A stretch of 64,000 bases of DNA from JAWXCE01 sp033764775 (GCA_033764775.1 JANRIQ010000006.1:124001-188000); one strand, 5' to 3'; positions 27,505 through 36,590 are shown, numbered from the stretch's first letter. Notes: generated by a model not told the origin, from the letters alone. Numbers and translations are program-made.

Positions 27505-29532
27505 ATGACACAAATGACCGCGGCGGCCGCGCCGCTCAGCACGGACGCGAAACCGTCGCTCGCCGACATGGCGAACGCCATCCGCGCATTGTCCATGGAC
27601 GCGGTGGAGGCGGCCAACTCGGGGCACCCGGGCATGCCGATGGGGATGGCGGACGTGGGCGCCGTGCTGTTTTCCGAACACCTCAAATACGATCCCGCCG
27701 CGCCGGACTGGCCCGACCGCGACCGCTTCGTGCTCTCCGCCGGGCACGGCTCGATGTTCTTGTACGCCCTCCTTTATCTCACCGGCTATCCGGGTATGTC
27801 CATCGACGACATCAAGCGCTTCCGCCAGCTCGGCAGCCCTGCGGCGGGGCATCCCGAGTTCGGCCATGCGCCGGGCGTCGAGACGACGACGGGGCCGCTG
27901 GGTCAGGGAATCGCGACGGCTGTCGGCATGGCGCTCGCCGAGCGGATGCTGGCGGCGCGCTTCGGCGACGCGCTGTGCGACCACCACACCTACGTCATCG
28001 CGGGCGACGGCTGCCTCATGGAGGGCATAAGCCACGAGGCGGTCGATCTCGCAGGGCATCTGCGCCTCAACAAGCTCATCGTGCTGTTCGACGACAACGC
28101 CATCTCCATCGACGGGCCGACTTCGCTTTCCACCTCCATCGACCATCTCGCCCGCTTCCGCGCGTCTGGCTGGAACGCGACGCGGGTGGACGGGCACGAT
28201 GCGGCCGCCGTCTCCGCCGCCATCACGCAAGCCAAGGGCAGCGACCGCCCGACGCTCATCGCCTGCAAAACGATCATCGGCAAAGGCTCGCCGAACCGCC
28301 AGGGCACCGAGAAATGCCACGGCGCGCCGCTGGGGGCCGCCGAGATGATCGAGACCCGCGCCAATCTCGGCTGGCCGCATGAACCCTTCGCCGTGCCTCT
28401 GAATATCCTCAACGCCTGGCGCGCGGCGGGCGAAAAGGGCGCGGCCGTGCGCGAGGCGTGGACGGCGCGCCGCGATGCGCTCCCGTCGGATGTTCGCGCC
28501 CGCTACGACGCCGCGTTGAAGGGCGAGATTGGAGAGGAAGTCTTCGCCGCGCTCGACGCGCTGAAAGCCAAATTCGCCGGCGAGAAGCCGAAGCTCGCCA
28601 GCCGCAAATCCGGCGAGATGGCGCTGCAGGCGATCAATGACGCGACCGACCTCACCATCGGCGGCTCGGCCGACCTCACGCACTCCAATTTCACAATCAC
28701 CAAAGGCATGAAGCCCGTGACGCGCGAGGATTTCTCCGGCCGCTATATCTATTACGGCATCCGCGAGCACGGCATGGCGGCCGCCATGAACGGCATCGCG
28801 CTGCACGGCGGGTTCGTCCCGTATGGCGGCACGTTTCTCGTGTTCACCGACTACTGCCGCCCCGCGATCCGGCTTTCCGCGCTGATGGGTCAGCGCGTGA
28901 TCTACGTGATGACGCACGATAGCATCGGCCTCGGCGAGGACGGCCCGACGCATCAGCCCGTTGAGCATCTGGCGAGCCTGCGCGCCATGCCGAATGTGCT
29001 CGTGCTGCGCCCGGCCGACGCGGTGGAGACGGCGGAGGCCTACGCCTGCGCGCTCAAAAACACCGGCGGCCCGAGCATCATCTGCTTGTCGCGCCAGGGG
29101 CTGCCGACGTTGCGCGAGAGCAATGACGTGAACCTCTGCGCCTTCGGCGGCTATGTGCTCAAAGAGGCGGACGGCGCCCGCGACGTGACGCTGCTCGCGA
29201 CCGGTTCCGAGGTCGCCATCGCCGTGGATGCGGCCAAGCTGCTGGCGGCCGATGGTGTGCGCGCAGGCGTCGTCTCCGTGCCGTCGTTCGAGCTGTTCGA
29301 GCGCCAGCCGAAGCAATACCGCGCCGAGGTGCTGGGCGTCGCGCCCCGCGTCGCGGTTGAGGCGGCCGTGCGCCAGGGGTGGGATCGCTATATCGGGCCG
29401 GACGGCGGATTTGTGGGTATGTCCGGCTTCGGGGCGTCTGCTCCCATCGACGATCTTTACAAGCATTTCAGCATCACGGCAGATGCGGTCGCGGCGGCGG
29501 CGAAAGCGGCGATCGCGGGGACGGACAGCTAA
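27505..29532 (+). CDS. tkt: Transketolase
   Basis: 675 residues, full length. Thiamine diphosphate enzyme moving two-carbon units in the Calvin and pentose phosphate pathways. Signatures: AVEAANSGHPGMPMGMAD near residue 30, the TPP-binding GDGCLMEGISHEA...FDDNAISIDG around 165-195, and the transketolase signature 2 region HDSIGLGEDGPTHQPVEHLASLRAMPN near 470. It is 7 bp after prk and 10 bp before pgk, in a tight operon. Confidence 0.97.
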   Translation: MTQMTAAAAPLSTDAKPSLADMANAIRALSMDAVEAANSGHPGMPMGMADVGAVLFSEHLKYDPAAPDWPDRDRFVLSAGHGSMFLYALLYLTGYPGMSIDDIKRFRQLGSPAAGHPEFGHAPGVETTTGPLGQGIATAVGMALAERMLAARFGDALCDHHTYVIAGDGCLMEGISHEAVDLAGHLRLNKLIVLFDDNAISIDGPTSLSTSIDHLARFRASGWNATRVDGHDAAAVSAAITQAKGSDRPTLIACKTIIGKGSPNRQGTEKCHGAPLGAAEMIETRANLGWPHEPFAVPLNILNAWRAAGEKGAAVREAWTARRDALPSDVRARYDAALKGEIGEEVFAALDALKAKFAGEKPKLASRKSGEMALQAINDATDLTIGGSADLTHSNFTITKGMKPVTREDFSGRYIYYGIREHGMAAAMNGIALHGGFVPYGGTFLVFTDYCRPAIRLSALMGQRVIYVMTHDSIGLGEDGPTHQPVEHLASLRAMPNVLVLRPADAVETAEAYACALKNTGGPSIICLSRQGLPTLRESNDVNLCAFGGYVLKEADGARDVTLLATGSEVAIAVDAAKLLAADGVRAGVVSVPSFELFERQPKQYRAEVLGVAPRVAVEAAVRQGWDRYIGPDGGFVGMSGFGASAPIDDLYKHFSITADAVAAAAKAAIAGTDS

Positions 29533-29542
29533 GGGAGCGGCG

Positions 29543-30745
29543 ATGGACGGCATTCGCAGCATCACTCACGCGGACGTGAGAGGCAAAACCGTGCTGGTGC
29601 GCGCGGATTTGAACGTGCCCGTGGTCGACGGTCTCGTGTCGGACATGACGCGCCTGGAGCGGTTCGCGCCCACCGTGAAAATTCTCACCAATCGCGGCGC
29701 GCGGGTGTTGATACTGTCGCACTTCGGGCGCCCGGACGGAAAGCGCGTCGAGAAATACTCGCTGCGGCCGGTGGCCGGCGCCTTGTCGGACGCGCTCGGC
29801 GATCCGGTGCATTTCATCCCCGACTGCGACGGGCCGGAGACGGCGGCGGATTGCGCGCGCGTGCCCATGGGCGAGGCGGCCATCATCGAGAATGTGCGGT
29901 TTCACCCCGGCGAGGAGGCGAACGACCCGGATTTCGCCGCCCGCATCGCCGCCCTCGGCGACCTGTATGTGAACGATGCGTTTTCATGCTCCCACCGCGA
30001 GCATGCATCGTTTCATGCGCTCGCCAAACTGCTGCCCGCCTATGCCGGGCCGTCGCTGATGGCGGAGATCGAAGCGCTGTCCGCCGCGCTCGTCATCCCG
30101 CAGCGCCCTGTCGCGGCGCTCGTCGGCGGCGCGAAGGTGTCGTCGAAAATCGCCGTTCTCGAAAACCTCCTGAACCGCGTCGATGTGCTCATCATCGGCG
30201 GCGGCATGGCCAACACCTTCCTGCTCGCGCTCGGCCACAACACCGGCAAGTCGCTCGCCGAACCGGCGTTTACTGAGAAGGCGCTGCAGATCGTGGCCGC
30301 CGCCAAAGCGCGCCAGTCGTCCATCGTCATTCCGGTGGACGCGACGCTCGGCGCGGCGTTCGAAGCGGGCGCGCGTCATTGGGTGGAGAACGTCAACTCG
30401 CTCACTGGCGAGGGCCTGATCCTCGACATCGGGCCGCGCTCCATCGCCGACCTGTCGGTGCGCCTCGCCAACTGCCGCACGCTGCTGTGGAACGGCCCGC
30501 TCGGCGCCTTCGAAATCGAGCCGTTCGGGCGCGGCACGTTTGAGGTCGCGCGCGCGGCGGCTCGGCTGACCCGGCAAGGGCGCCTCGTCACCATCGCGGG
30601 CGGCGGCGACACGGTCTCCGCGCTGAACGCCGCTGGCGTGACGGAGGAATTCACCTATGTATCCACCGCGGGCGGCGCCTTCCTCGAATGGCTGGAAGGC
30701 AAAGATTTGCCTGGCGTCGCAGTTTTGAAGCAATCCAAGACTTAA
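29543..30745 (+). CDS. pgk: Phosphoglycerate kinase
   Basis: 400 residues from the ATG at 29543, preceded by AAGGGAG; an in-frame extension to 29228 lies inside tkt and is rejected. The N-terminal signature VLVRADLNVPVVDG, the substrate residues of LSHFGRPDGKR, and the nucleotide-binding C-terminal WNGPLGAFE and GGGDTVSALN are present. It interconverts 3-phosphoglycerate and 1,3-bisphosphoglycerate. Usually a gap (GAPDH) gene sits between tkt and pgk in proteobacterial cbb operons; here it is absent and tkt runs straight into pgk. Confidence 0.97.
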   Translation: MDGIRSITHADVRGKTVLVRADLNVPVVDGLVSDMTRLERFAPTVKILTNRGARVLILSHFGRPDGKRVEKYSLRPVAGALSDALGDPVHFIPDCDGPETAADCARVPMGEAAIIENVRFHPGEEANDPDFAARIAALGDLYVNDAFSCSHREHASFHALAKLLPAYAGPSLMAEIEALSAALVIPQRPVAALVGGAKVSSKIAVLENLLNRVDVLIIGGGMANTFLLALGHNTGKSLAEPAFTEKALQIVAAAKARQSSIVIPVDATLGAAFEAGARHWVENVNSLTGEGLILDIGPRSIADLSVRLANCRTLLWNGPLGAFEIEPFGRGTFEVARAAARLTRQGRLVTIAGGGDTVSALNAAGVTEEFTYVSTAGGAFLEWLEGKDLPGVAVLKQSKT

Positions 30746-30755
30746 GGAGAACTCC

Positions 30756-31838
30756 GTGGCGCACATCACCCTTCGACAGCTTCTCGACCACGCCGCCGAA
30801 CAGGGCTACGGCGTGCCCGCATTCAACATCAACAACATGGAGCAGATCAACGCCATCATGGAGGCGGCCAAAGCCGTGGACGCGCCGGTGATCCTGCAGG
30901 CGAGCCGCGGTGCGCGCTCCTACGCCAACGACGTGATGCTTGCGAAGATGGTTGAAGCGGCGGAGATCATCTATCCGAGCATCCCGATCTGCCTGCATCT
31001 CGACCACGGCAACAACGAAGCGACATGCTACACCGCGTTTCAGCACGGCTTCACGAGCGTAATGATGGACGGCAGCCTTGAGGCCGACGCCAAGACGCCC
31101 GCGAGCTATGAGTACAACGTCGCCGTGACGAAAGCCGTGTCGCACACCGCGCACCTCGTCGGCTGCTCGGTCGAGGGCGAACTCGGCTGCCTGGGGAGCC
31201 TGGAGACCGGCCACGGCGAGGCGGAGGACGGCCATGGCGCGGAGGGCGCGCTCTCCCACGATCAGCTCCTCACCGACCCCGACCAGGCGCTCGACTTCGT
31301 GCGCGAGACGAAGGTGGACGCGCTGGCGGTGGCCATCGGCACCAGCCACGGCGCCTACAAATTCACGCGCAAGCCGACGGGCGAAGTGCTCGCCATGCGC
31401 GTCATCGAGGCGATCCACGAGCGCCTGCCGAACACGCATCTCGTCATGCACGGCTCGTCATCGGTGCCCGAGCAACTGCTGGAGATCGTCAACAAGCACG
31501 GCGGTGAAATCCGCGAGACTTACGGCGTGCCCATCGAGGAAATCATCCGGGGCATCAAGCACGGCGTTCGCAAGGTGAACATCGACACCGACTGCCGCCT
31601 CGCGATGACCGGGCAAATCCGCCGCGTGCTCGCGACCGACAAGGCCGAGTTCGACCCGCGCAAATATCTGAAGCCCGCGATGGAGGCGATGCGCGACCTG
31701 TGCAAATTGCGCTACGAGCAATTCGGCGCGGCGGGGCAGGCGAGCAAAATCCGCGTCATCCCGCTCGCCGAGATGGCGAAGCGCTACGCCTCCGGCTCGC
31801 TCGATCCGCAGACGGCGCCGCGCCGGGCCGCCGCCTAA
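30756..31838 (+). CDS. fba: Class II fructose-bisphosphate aldolase (CbbA type)
   Basis: 360 residues, GTG start at 30756 with a strong AAGGAGA site. Zinc aldolase condensing DHAP with glyceraldehyde-3-phosphate (and DHAP with erythrose-4-phosphate in the CBB cycle). Motifs: GVPAFNINNMEQINAI, zinc-binding HLDHGNN near residue 80, SVEGELGCLGS, and HGSSSVPEQ with NIDTDCRLAMTG near the C-terminus. The CbbA subtype carries the insert with ETGHGEAEDG seen here. Last gene of the cbb operon; a stem-loop follows at 31849-31882. Confidence 0.97.
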   Translation: MAHITLRQLLDHAAEQGYGVPAFNINNMEQINAIMEAAKAVDAPVILQASRGARSYANDVMLAKMVEAAEIIYPSIPICLHLDHGNNEATCYTAFQHGFTSVMMDGSLEADAKTPASYEYNVAVTKAVSHTAHLVGCSVEGELGCLGSLETGHGEAEDGHGAEGALSHDQLLTDPDQALDFVRETKVDALAVAIGTSHGAYKFTRKPTGEVLAMRVIEAIHERLPNTHLVMHGSSSVPEQLLEIVNKHGGEIRETYGVPIEEIIRGIKHGVRKVNIDTDCRLAMTGQIRRVLATDKAEFDPRKYLKPAMEAMRDLCKLRYEQFGAAGQASKIRVIPLAEMAKRYASGSLDPQTAPRRAAA

Positions 31839-31848
31839 CGCAACGCGT

Positions 31849-31882
31849 TTGACACGGCGCTCGCGTCAGCGCCGGGCGTCAA
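31849..31882 (+). terminator. Stem-loop after the cbb operon
   Basis: CGGCGCT (31855-31861) pairs with AGCGCCG (31868-31874) around a 6-base loop, with an outer TTGAC/GTCAA pair (31849-31853 with 31878-31882) across a small bulge. No U-run follows, so it is at best a weak intrinsic terminator or a 3' stabilising hairpin. Confidence 0.4.
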
Positions 31883-31885
31883 GGC

Positions 31886-32281
31886 TTACCTATTGAATGT
31901 TTTCGCACAGTAACCGCCAGGCGCGATGTTGCTATTTATTTCTGCGATGGCGGCGGCCTGATCGGCGTTGATTTTGGTTTGCCACTCGCCTTGTATAGTG
32001 ATGATGTCGGTTTTCATTCGCTCGCGCGAAATATTTCCCTCGACCAAAAGCTTCTCCATTGACGCGTTCAAAACGTTCATGAGCGGCATTAGTCTCTGGA
32101 CGTCGGCTTGACGGCCTTCCGCATGGGCAAGACCCATAGCATTTGCATAGCTCGCCGCACATTTCAGGGCTTTCATGTAACGCTCGCGAGTTTTGCTCTG
32201 GTCTTGCGCGGCGCTTTTTGAACTGTGCGTCATGCAGAACAGTGTGGCGGCGAGAAAAACATGAAACAGAACGCGCATCAT
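31886..32281 (-). CDS. Small secreted protein of unknown function
   Basis: 131 residues from the ATG at 32281, preceded by AGGGGA. A signal peptide (MRVLFHVFLAATLFCMTHSSKSAAQ) is clear. The mature part is helical and hydrophilic with two Cys residues (KCAASYANAM and GGYCAKTF) that could form one disulfide. I do not recognise the family. It is convergent with the cbb operon and has lower GC than its neighbours, which may indicate transfer or relaxed selection. Confidence 0.7.
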   Translation of the reverse strand: MMRVLFHVFLAATLFCMTHSSKSAAQDQSKTRERYMKALKCAASYANAMGLAHAEGRQADVQRLMPLMNVLNASMEKLLVEGNISRERMKTDIITIQGEWQTKINADQAAAIAEINSNIAPGGYCAKTFNR

Positions 32282-32386
32282 CACCAATCCCCTTTTTTCA
32301 AGACATATCTACTTATCACTCTTTCAAAATCTTGGTGAGGAAAACCGAGGGCTTGCCTCTAAGGCGAAAACGGCCGATATAGGAAG

Positions 32387-32483
32387 CGGGAGGTTGGCGC
32401 GGACGCATCCCTCGCCAACCGGGTCAGGTCCGGAAGGAAGCAGCCCCAACGAGTTTCGACGCGGGTCGCTGTCCAGCCTCCTA
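32387..32483 (+). ncRNA. ffs: Signal recognition particle RNA (small bacterial 4.5S type)
   Basis: Contains the universally conserved SRP apical core GGTCAGGTCCGGAAGGAAGC followed by AGCC (32421-32444), the binding site for Ffh. The ends GGAGGTTGG (32389-32397) and CCAGCCTCC (32473-32481) pair with a single G-U, closing a hairpin of about 95 nt. Exact ends are estimated from this pairing. It sits just upstream of dnaX, the usual place in alphaproteobacteria. The RNA guides ribosome-nascent chains to FtsY at the membrane. Confidence 0.95.
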
Positions 32484-32527
32484 TTCCACGTTTGCGGCCA
32501 TGCGGCGCATCGGCGCGCGAGAGGCCG

Positions 32528-34333
32528 ATGAGCAAGAAAAAGCCGCCCAAACCGCCGACACAGGACAATACGCCGCCTTGGGCGGATGACGCCGGCACGC
32601 TTGACGCGGCGGCGGAGCCAAAACTGTTTGGCGAAACGCAGGACGCACCGGCCTTGAATGGAGCCGCGGCGCCGCAAAAGCCCTATCTCGTTCTGGCACG
32701 CAAATATCGCCCGCGCACCTTCGATGATCTGATCGGCCAGGAGGCGATGGTGAAAACGCTCACCAACGCCTTCGAACTTGGCCGCATCGCGCAGGCCTAT
32801 ATGCTGACGGGCGTGCGCGGAGTGGGCAAGACGACGACCGCCCGCATCCTCGCCCGCGCGCTGAACTACGCCAAGCCGGGCGTGACCGCGCCGACCGTCG
32901 CCATCGCCGAGCCGGGCGAGCACTGCCAGGCCATCCTCGAGTCACGCCATATGGACGTGATCGAGATGGACGCGGCCTCCAACACCGGCATCGACGACAT
33001 CCGCGAGATCATCGAGTCCGCGAAATACATGCCGGCCTATGCGCGCTACAAGGTGTTCATCATCGACGAAGTGCATATGCTCTCTAAAGCGGCGTTCAAC
33101 GGTCTGCTCAAAACGCTGGAGGAGCCGCCTGCGCATGTGAAGTTCATCTTCGCGACGACCGAGATCCGCAAGGTGCCCGTCACCGTGCTCTCGCGCTGTC
33201 AGCGCTTCGATCTGCGCCGGGTGGACGCGGCCACGCTGAAAGCTCATTTCGCCCGCATCGCAGAGGCCGAGGGCCAGAGCGTGGAGGACGAGGCGCTCGC
33301 CGTCATCGCGCGGCTGGCGGAAGGCTCGGTGCGCGACGGGCTGTCGCTGCTCGATCAGGCGTTTTCGCTTGGCGGCGGGCGTGTGACGGCGGCGGACGTG
33401 CGCGCTATGACGGGCCTCGCCGACAGCGCGCGCATCTACGATCTTCTCGCGACGATCATGCGCGGAGACGTGCGGACCGCGCTCGCTGAGTTCAGCGCGC
33501 TCTACGACGCAGGCGCCGACCCGATCCAGCTTCTCACCGATCTCGCCGAGGCGACGCACGCGGTGTCGCGCATCAAGGCGGCGGGCGCCGAGGCGACAGA
33601 GGACGCGCTGAGCCAGGGCGAACGGGAGCGCGCGCTAGCGCTCGCATCCAGGCTTTCCACGCCGGTGCTCGCCCGCGCATGGCAGATGCTGCTGAAGGGC
33701 ATCGAGGAAACGAGCCGGGCGCCGCGGACGCTCGCCGCCGCCGAGATGATCCTCATCCGGCTGTGTTACGTGTCCGACCTGCCGACGCCGGGCGATCTCG
33801 CCCGCTCCGGTCGGGCGGAGGCCGCCGCGCAACGCCCTGAACCCTCGCCCGAAAGCGCCCGGCCTGAAAGCGAGCACGCCGCCGGCTCCACGCGCTCCGC
33901 GCACCCCGTCCCGCCATCCCCGCCGCGCTCCAATCCGACCGATTTCGCCAGCGTCATCGCTCTCGCCGCCGCCAAACGCGACTTGCGCATGAAGATCGCG
34001 CTGGAGGACGGCGTCAGCCTCGTGCGGTTCCGGCCGCACCACATCGAACTGAAATTGCTGGACGGCGCTCCCAAAACCATCGCGCAGGAGTTGACCCGGC
34101 GGCTGCAGGAGTGGACCGGCGAACGGTGGATGGTGTCTGTGACCGAGGACGAAGGCGAGCGCCCCATGGGCGAGGTGCGGCGCGAGGAAGAGGCCCGGCT
34201 GAAGGAGGAGGCGCGCCGTCATCCGTCCGTGCAGGCCGTGTTCCGGCACTTTCCCGATGCGGAGATCACCTCCGTGGCGCGCATCGATGACGAACACAGG
34301 TCCCTGGCGGCGAAGCGCGGCGAGACCACATGA
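32528..34333 (+). CDS. dnaX: DNA polymerase III subunit gamma/tau
   Basis: 601 residues from ATG 32528. AAA+ clamp-loader core: ARKYRPRTFDDLIGQE, Walker A GVRGVGKTTTAR, Walker B FIIDEVHMLSKAAFNGLLKTLEEPP, sensor 1 region FATTEIRKVPVTVLSRCQRF. The zinc-module cysteines of the enterobacterial protein are mostly missing (only EHCQAI remains), which I recall as usual for Rhizobiales. The C-terminal third (from about 430) is a Pro/Glu-rich linker and a tau-like domain. Organises the replicase by joining clamp loader, polymerase and helicase. It begins the dnaX-ybaB-recR order, directly after the SRP RNA. Confidence 0.96.
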   Translation: MSKKKPPKPPTQDNTPPWADDAGTLDAAAEPKLFGETQDAPALNGAAAPQKPYLVLARKYRPRTFDDLIGQEAMVKTLTNAFELGRIAQAYMLTGVRGVGKTTTARILARALNYAKPGVTAPTVAIAEPGEHCQAILESRHMDVIEMDAASNTGIDDIREIIESAKYMPAYARYKVFIIDEVHMLSKAAFNGLLKTLEEPPAHVKFIFATTEIRKVPVTVLSRCQRFDLRRVDAATLKAHFARIAEAEGQSVEDEALAVIARLAEGSVRDGLSLLDQAFSLGGGRVTAADVRAMTGLADSARIYDLLATIMRGDVRTALAEFSALYDAGADPIQLLTDLAEATHAVSRIKAAGAEATEDALSQGERERALALASRLSTPVLARAWQMLLKGIEETSRAPRTLAAAEMILIRLCYVSDLPTPGDLARSGRAEAAAQRPEPSPESARPESEHAAGSTRSAHPVPPSPPRSNPTDFASVIALAAAKRDLRMKIALEDGVSLVRFRPHHIELKLLDGAPKTIAQELTRRLQEWTGERWMVSVTEDEGERPMGEVRREEEARLKEEARRHPSVQAVFRHFPDAEITSVARIDDEHRSLAAKRGETT

Positions 34334-34400
34334 CGATTGGCGCTTGGCCGCACGGGCGCCGCCCTTTATGCTCAATCAACGCGATGCGCGAGGAGCGACG

Positions 34401-34721
34401 ATGAAAGACATTCTAGGCATGATGAAGCAGGCCAAGGAGCTGCAAAGCAAAATGGCCGACATGCAGGCGCAGATCGAGGCCACGCAGGCCACCGGATCGT
34501 CCGGCGCCGGCCTGGTGACCGCGACCCTCAACGGCAAAGGCGCGCTCCTCGGCCTAAAAATCGACGAAAGCCTCATCAAGCCCGGCGAACGCGAAATCCT
34601 CGAGGATCTCATCATCGCGGCCCATGCGGACGCCAAAGCCAAGATCGAGGCCGAACTCGCGCAGAAAATGCAGTCGCTCACTGGCGGCCTGAGCCTGCCG
34701 CCAGGCCTGAAGCTGTTTTAG
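34401..34721 (+). CDS. YbaB/EbfC family nucleoid-associated protein
   Basis: 106 residues from ATG 34401 with AGGAG 5 bases upstream. The sequence DILGMMKQAKELQSKMADMQ and the C-terminal GGLSLPPGLKLF are textbook YbaB/EbfC. A small dimeric DNA-binding protein forming a tweezer-like fold, thought to influence nucleoid structure and gene expression. Located between dnaX and recR as in most bacteria. An upstream in-frame extension into dnaX is rejected. Confidence 0.95.
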   Translation: MKDILGMMKQAKELQSKMADMQAQIEATQATGSSGAGLVTATLNGKGALLGLKIDESLIKPGEREILEDLIIAAHADAKAKIEAELAQKMQSLTGGLSLPPGLKLF

Positions 34722-34727
34722 CCCCTG

Positions 34728-35333
34728 ATGAGCCGGAAGGTCGCCGGGCCTGAGCTGGAGGCCCTGATGCAGTTGCTCGGGCGTTTGCCCGGCCTAGGCC
34801 CGCGCTCGGCCCGCCGCGCGGCGCTGCACCTCATAAAAAAGCGCGAACAGCTGCTCACCCCGCTCATCCGCGCCATGACGGACGTGGCGGAGAAAATCGC
34901 CACATGCCGTGAGTGCGGGGCCATCGACACCGTCCAGCCGTGCTCCATCTGCCGCGACCCGCGCCGCGACGCGTCGCTCATTTGCGTGGTGGAGGAGGTC
35001 GGCGACCTGTGGGCGCTGGAACGCGCGGGCGTCATGGCCGGGCGGTATCACGTGCTGGGCGGCGTGCTGTCGCCGCTCGACGGGGTCAGCGCCGAGGATT
35101 TGAACATCGCGCGCCTGCTGTAGCGCGCCGGATCGCCCGAGGTGCGGGAGGTGATCATCGCCCTTAACGCGACCGTTGAGGGGCAATCCACCGCGCACTA
35201 TCTTTCCGCCGAGCTGGAGGGGGCGGGCGTCGCGGTGTCGAAGCTCGCGCACGGGGTGCCGGTCGGCGGCGAGCTGGATTATCTCGACGAGGGCACGCTC
35301 GCGGCCGCGGTGAAATCCCGGCGGCCGGTCTAG
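34728..35333 (+). pseudogene. recR: Recombination mediator RecR interrupted by an in-frame amber codon
   Basis: Read straight through, the frame gives about 201 residues, the normal RecR length, with one internal TAG at 35121-35123. Before it lie the helix-hairpin-helix (LLGRLPGLGPRSARRAALHL), the zinc finger (CRECG...CSIC) and the first half of the Toprim domain (ICVVEEVGDLWALE). After it, in the same frame, come VREVIIALNATVEGQSTAHYL and LAHGVPVGGELDYLDEGTLA, the rest of Toprim and the Walker-B-like end. The split falls where homologues read LNIARLL followed by Gln, Glu or similar; a single base change from CAG, GAG or AAG would explain it. Either a nonsense mutation or a sequencing error. 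RecR loads RecA in the RecFOR pathway. Confidence 0.9.
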
Positions 35334-35335
35334 CC

Positions 35336-35797
35336 TCAGAAGTATTTCATCGTGATGGTGATGGCCGTCTCGCCCTTCACGGTGAACCGGGCCTGGGTGA
35401 ACTTCGGCTTGCCGTAAAGCGTCGGGTTGTTGGAAATGCCGATGCCTTCGCGCGGTATGGCGGTCGCGACGCCGAACATGCTTTTCATGCTGATTTTGCC
35501 GTCTCCATCGGCATCGTGAAACAGCGACACGGCGTACGCGCCGTCGGGCAGGTTTTTGAACGTCACCGTCGCCTCGCCGCCTTTTATCGCCGCGTTGGCG
35601 CTTTTGACCGGCGCCCCGGCCTGGCAATCCGGGTAGGCCTCGGGTTTCGAGCTCGACTCCGAAAACACGCAGAGCCGGACGATCCCCTCATCGCTCTTGA
35701 CGCCCGCGATGCGCAGGGACAAAGCGCCGGCGGCGGCGGGCGCGTTGGCGAGCACAAGCGAGGACAACGTGGCGGCGGCGAACATGTGCAAACGCAT
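35336..35797 (-). CDS. Secreted DUF2141-family protein
   Basis: 153 residues from ATG 35797. Signal peptide RLHMFAAATLSSLVLANAPAAA, then a beta-rich domain with the DUF2141 hallmarks: GIVRLCVF, NLPDGAYAVSLFHDADGDGKI and a C-terminal all-beta stretch. The HDADGDGKI loop resembles a calcium loop. Function unknown; probably periplasmic. It is convergent with recR, with 2 bp between the stops. Confidence 0.85.
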   Translation of the reverse strand: MRLHMFAAATLSSLVLANAPAAAGALSLRIAGVKSDEGIVRLCVFSESSSKPEAYPDCQAGAPVKSANAAIKGGEATVTFKNLPDGAYAVSLFHDADGDGKISMKSMFGVATAIPREGIGISNNPTLYGKPKFTQARFTVKGETAITITMKYF

Positions 35798-36006
35798 GAA
35801 AAGTTCCTTAATCAATCAGCAAGTTTTCCCTCCTAACGTCGAATTGTGGCGTCGCGCAATTCAAAACTGCGGCCGAATGACCTATGCGGGCGGGCGCCCA
35901 TTGTGATGCAGCGTTACTTGGCCGCCATGCTTCCGGCCACATTACGCCGGGTTTTCGGCGCAGTCGTGGTGGATCATTCGTCGCCGAGGTTGATGGAGTT
36001 ACCCAC

Positions 36007-36585
36007 ATGCGCCTAACTATAAAAAGCCTGGCTGTCGCGGTGTTCGCGGCGGTCGGCGCGACCGCCCCTGCTTCCGCCGAACCGGGAGAGCGGCTCTTCG
36101 AGATGATCGACGCATGCCGCGACGATTATTACCGGCTCTGTCCCGGCGTTCCGCCCGGCGGCGGACGCATCCTGTCTTGCCTGGCGGACAACAAGCACGA
36201 CCTCAATCCGGTCTGCTACAAGGCGTTCACCGTCGCCGCGGCCGTGAAAGCGTGCTCGGCGGACTATCACACGTTCTGCTCGCACGTCCCGCCGGGCGAG
36301 GATCGCGCAGTGCGGTGCTTGGGCGATTACGCGGAAGAGGTGAGCGAGCCGTGCAGCCGAGCGCTGACCGCCGCGCTCTCGCTTCATAAGCACGAATACT
36401 CAAGCGGGCGCACATACCGCGATCCGGGCTATAGCCGATATGATGAACCGAAGGAGCACGGCTACAAGGCCGATCCCCGTTACGGCTATGACGTCGAACC
36501 GCGCCGGCACGGCTATCATCACGAAAAGCCCGCGCCATATTCGCGTTACGATGAGGAAGACCTCGAACCGGACACGCTGAAGTAA
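36007..36585 (+). CDS. Secreted protein with two Cys-rich (GLG1-type) repeats
   Basis: 192 residues from ATG 36007. A signal peptide (SLAVAVFAAVGATAPASA) is followed by two tandem repeats of about 38 residues (about 35-75 and 78-118), each with four Cys in the same spacing: C-DDYYRLC-GVPPGGGRILSC-PVC and C-ADYHTFC-HVPPGEDRAVRC-PC. This is the Cys-rich repeat first named in the eukaryotic Golgi protein GLG1 and widespread in alphaproteobacteria. The tail (about 125-192) is rich in Tyr, His, Asp and Lys with loose SRYD/GY repeats. Function unknown; probably periplasmic with disulfides. Confidence 0.82.
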   Translation: MRLTIKSLAVAVFAAVGATAPASAEPGERLFEMIDACRDDYYRLCPGVPPGGGRILSCLADNKHDLNPVCYKAFTVAAAVKACSADYHTFCSHVPPGEDRAVRCLGDYAEEVSEPCSRALTAALSLHKHEYSSGRTYRDPGYSRYDEPKEHGYKADPRYGYDVEPRRHGYHHEKPAPYSRYDEEDLEPDTLK

Positions 36586-36590
36586 TAAAA

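Noticed and set aside
27460..29565. 701-codon minus-strand frame opposite tkt
   Set aside because: Antisense shadow of transketolase, no motifs.
32867..32960. Missing zinc-finger cysteines in DnaX as an anomaly
   Set aside because: Alphaproteobacterial DnaX proteins that I recall also lack most of these cysteines, so it is family-typical.
35121..35123. Programmed amber recoding in recR
   Set aside because: Nearby genes use TAG as a normal stop and no recoding signal is seen; mutation or sequence error is simpler.
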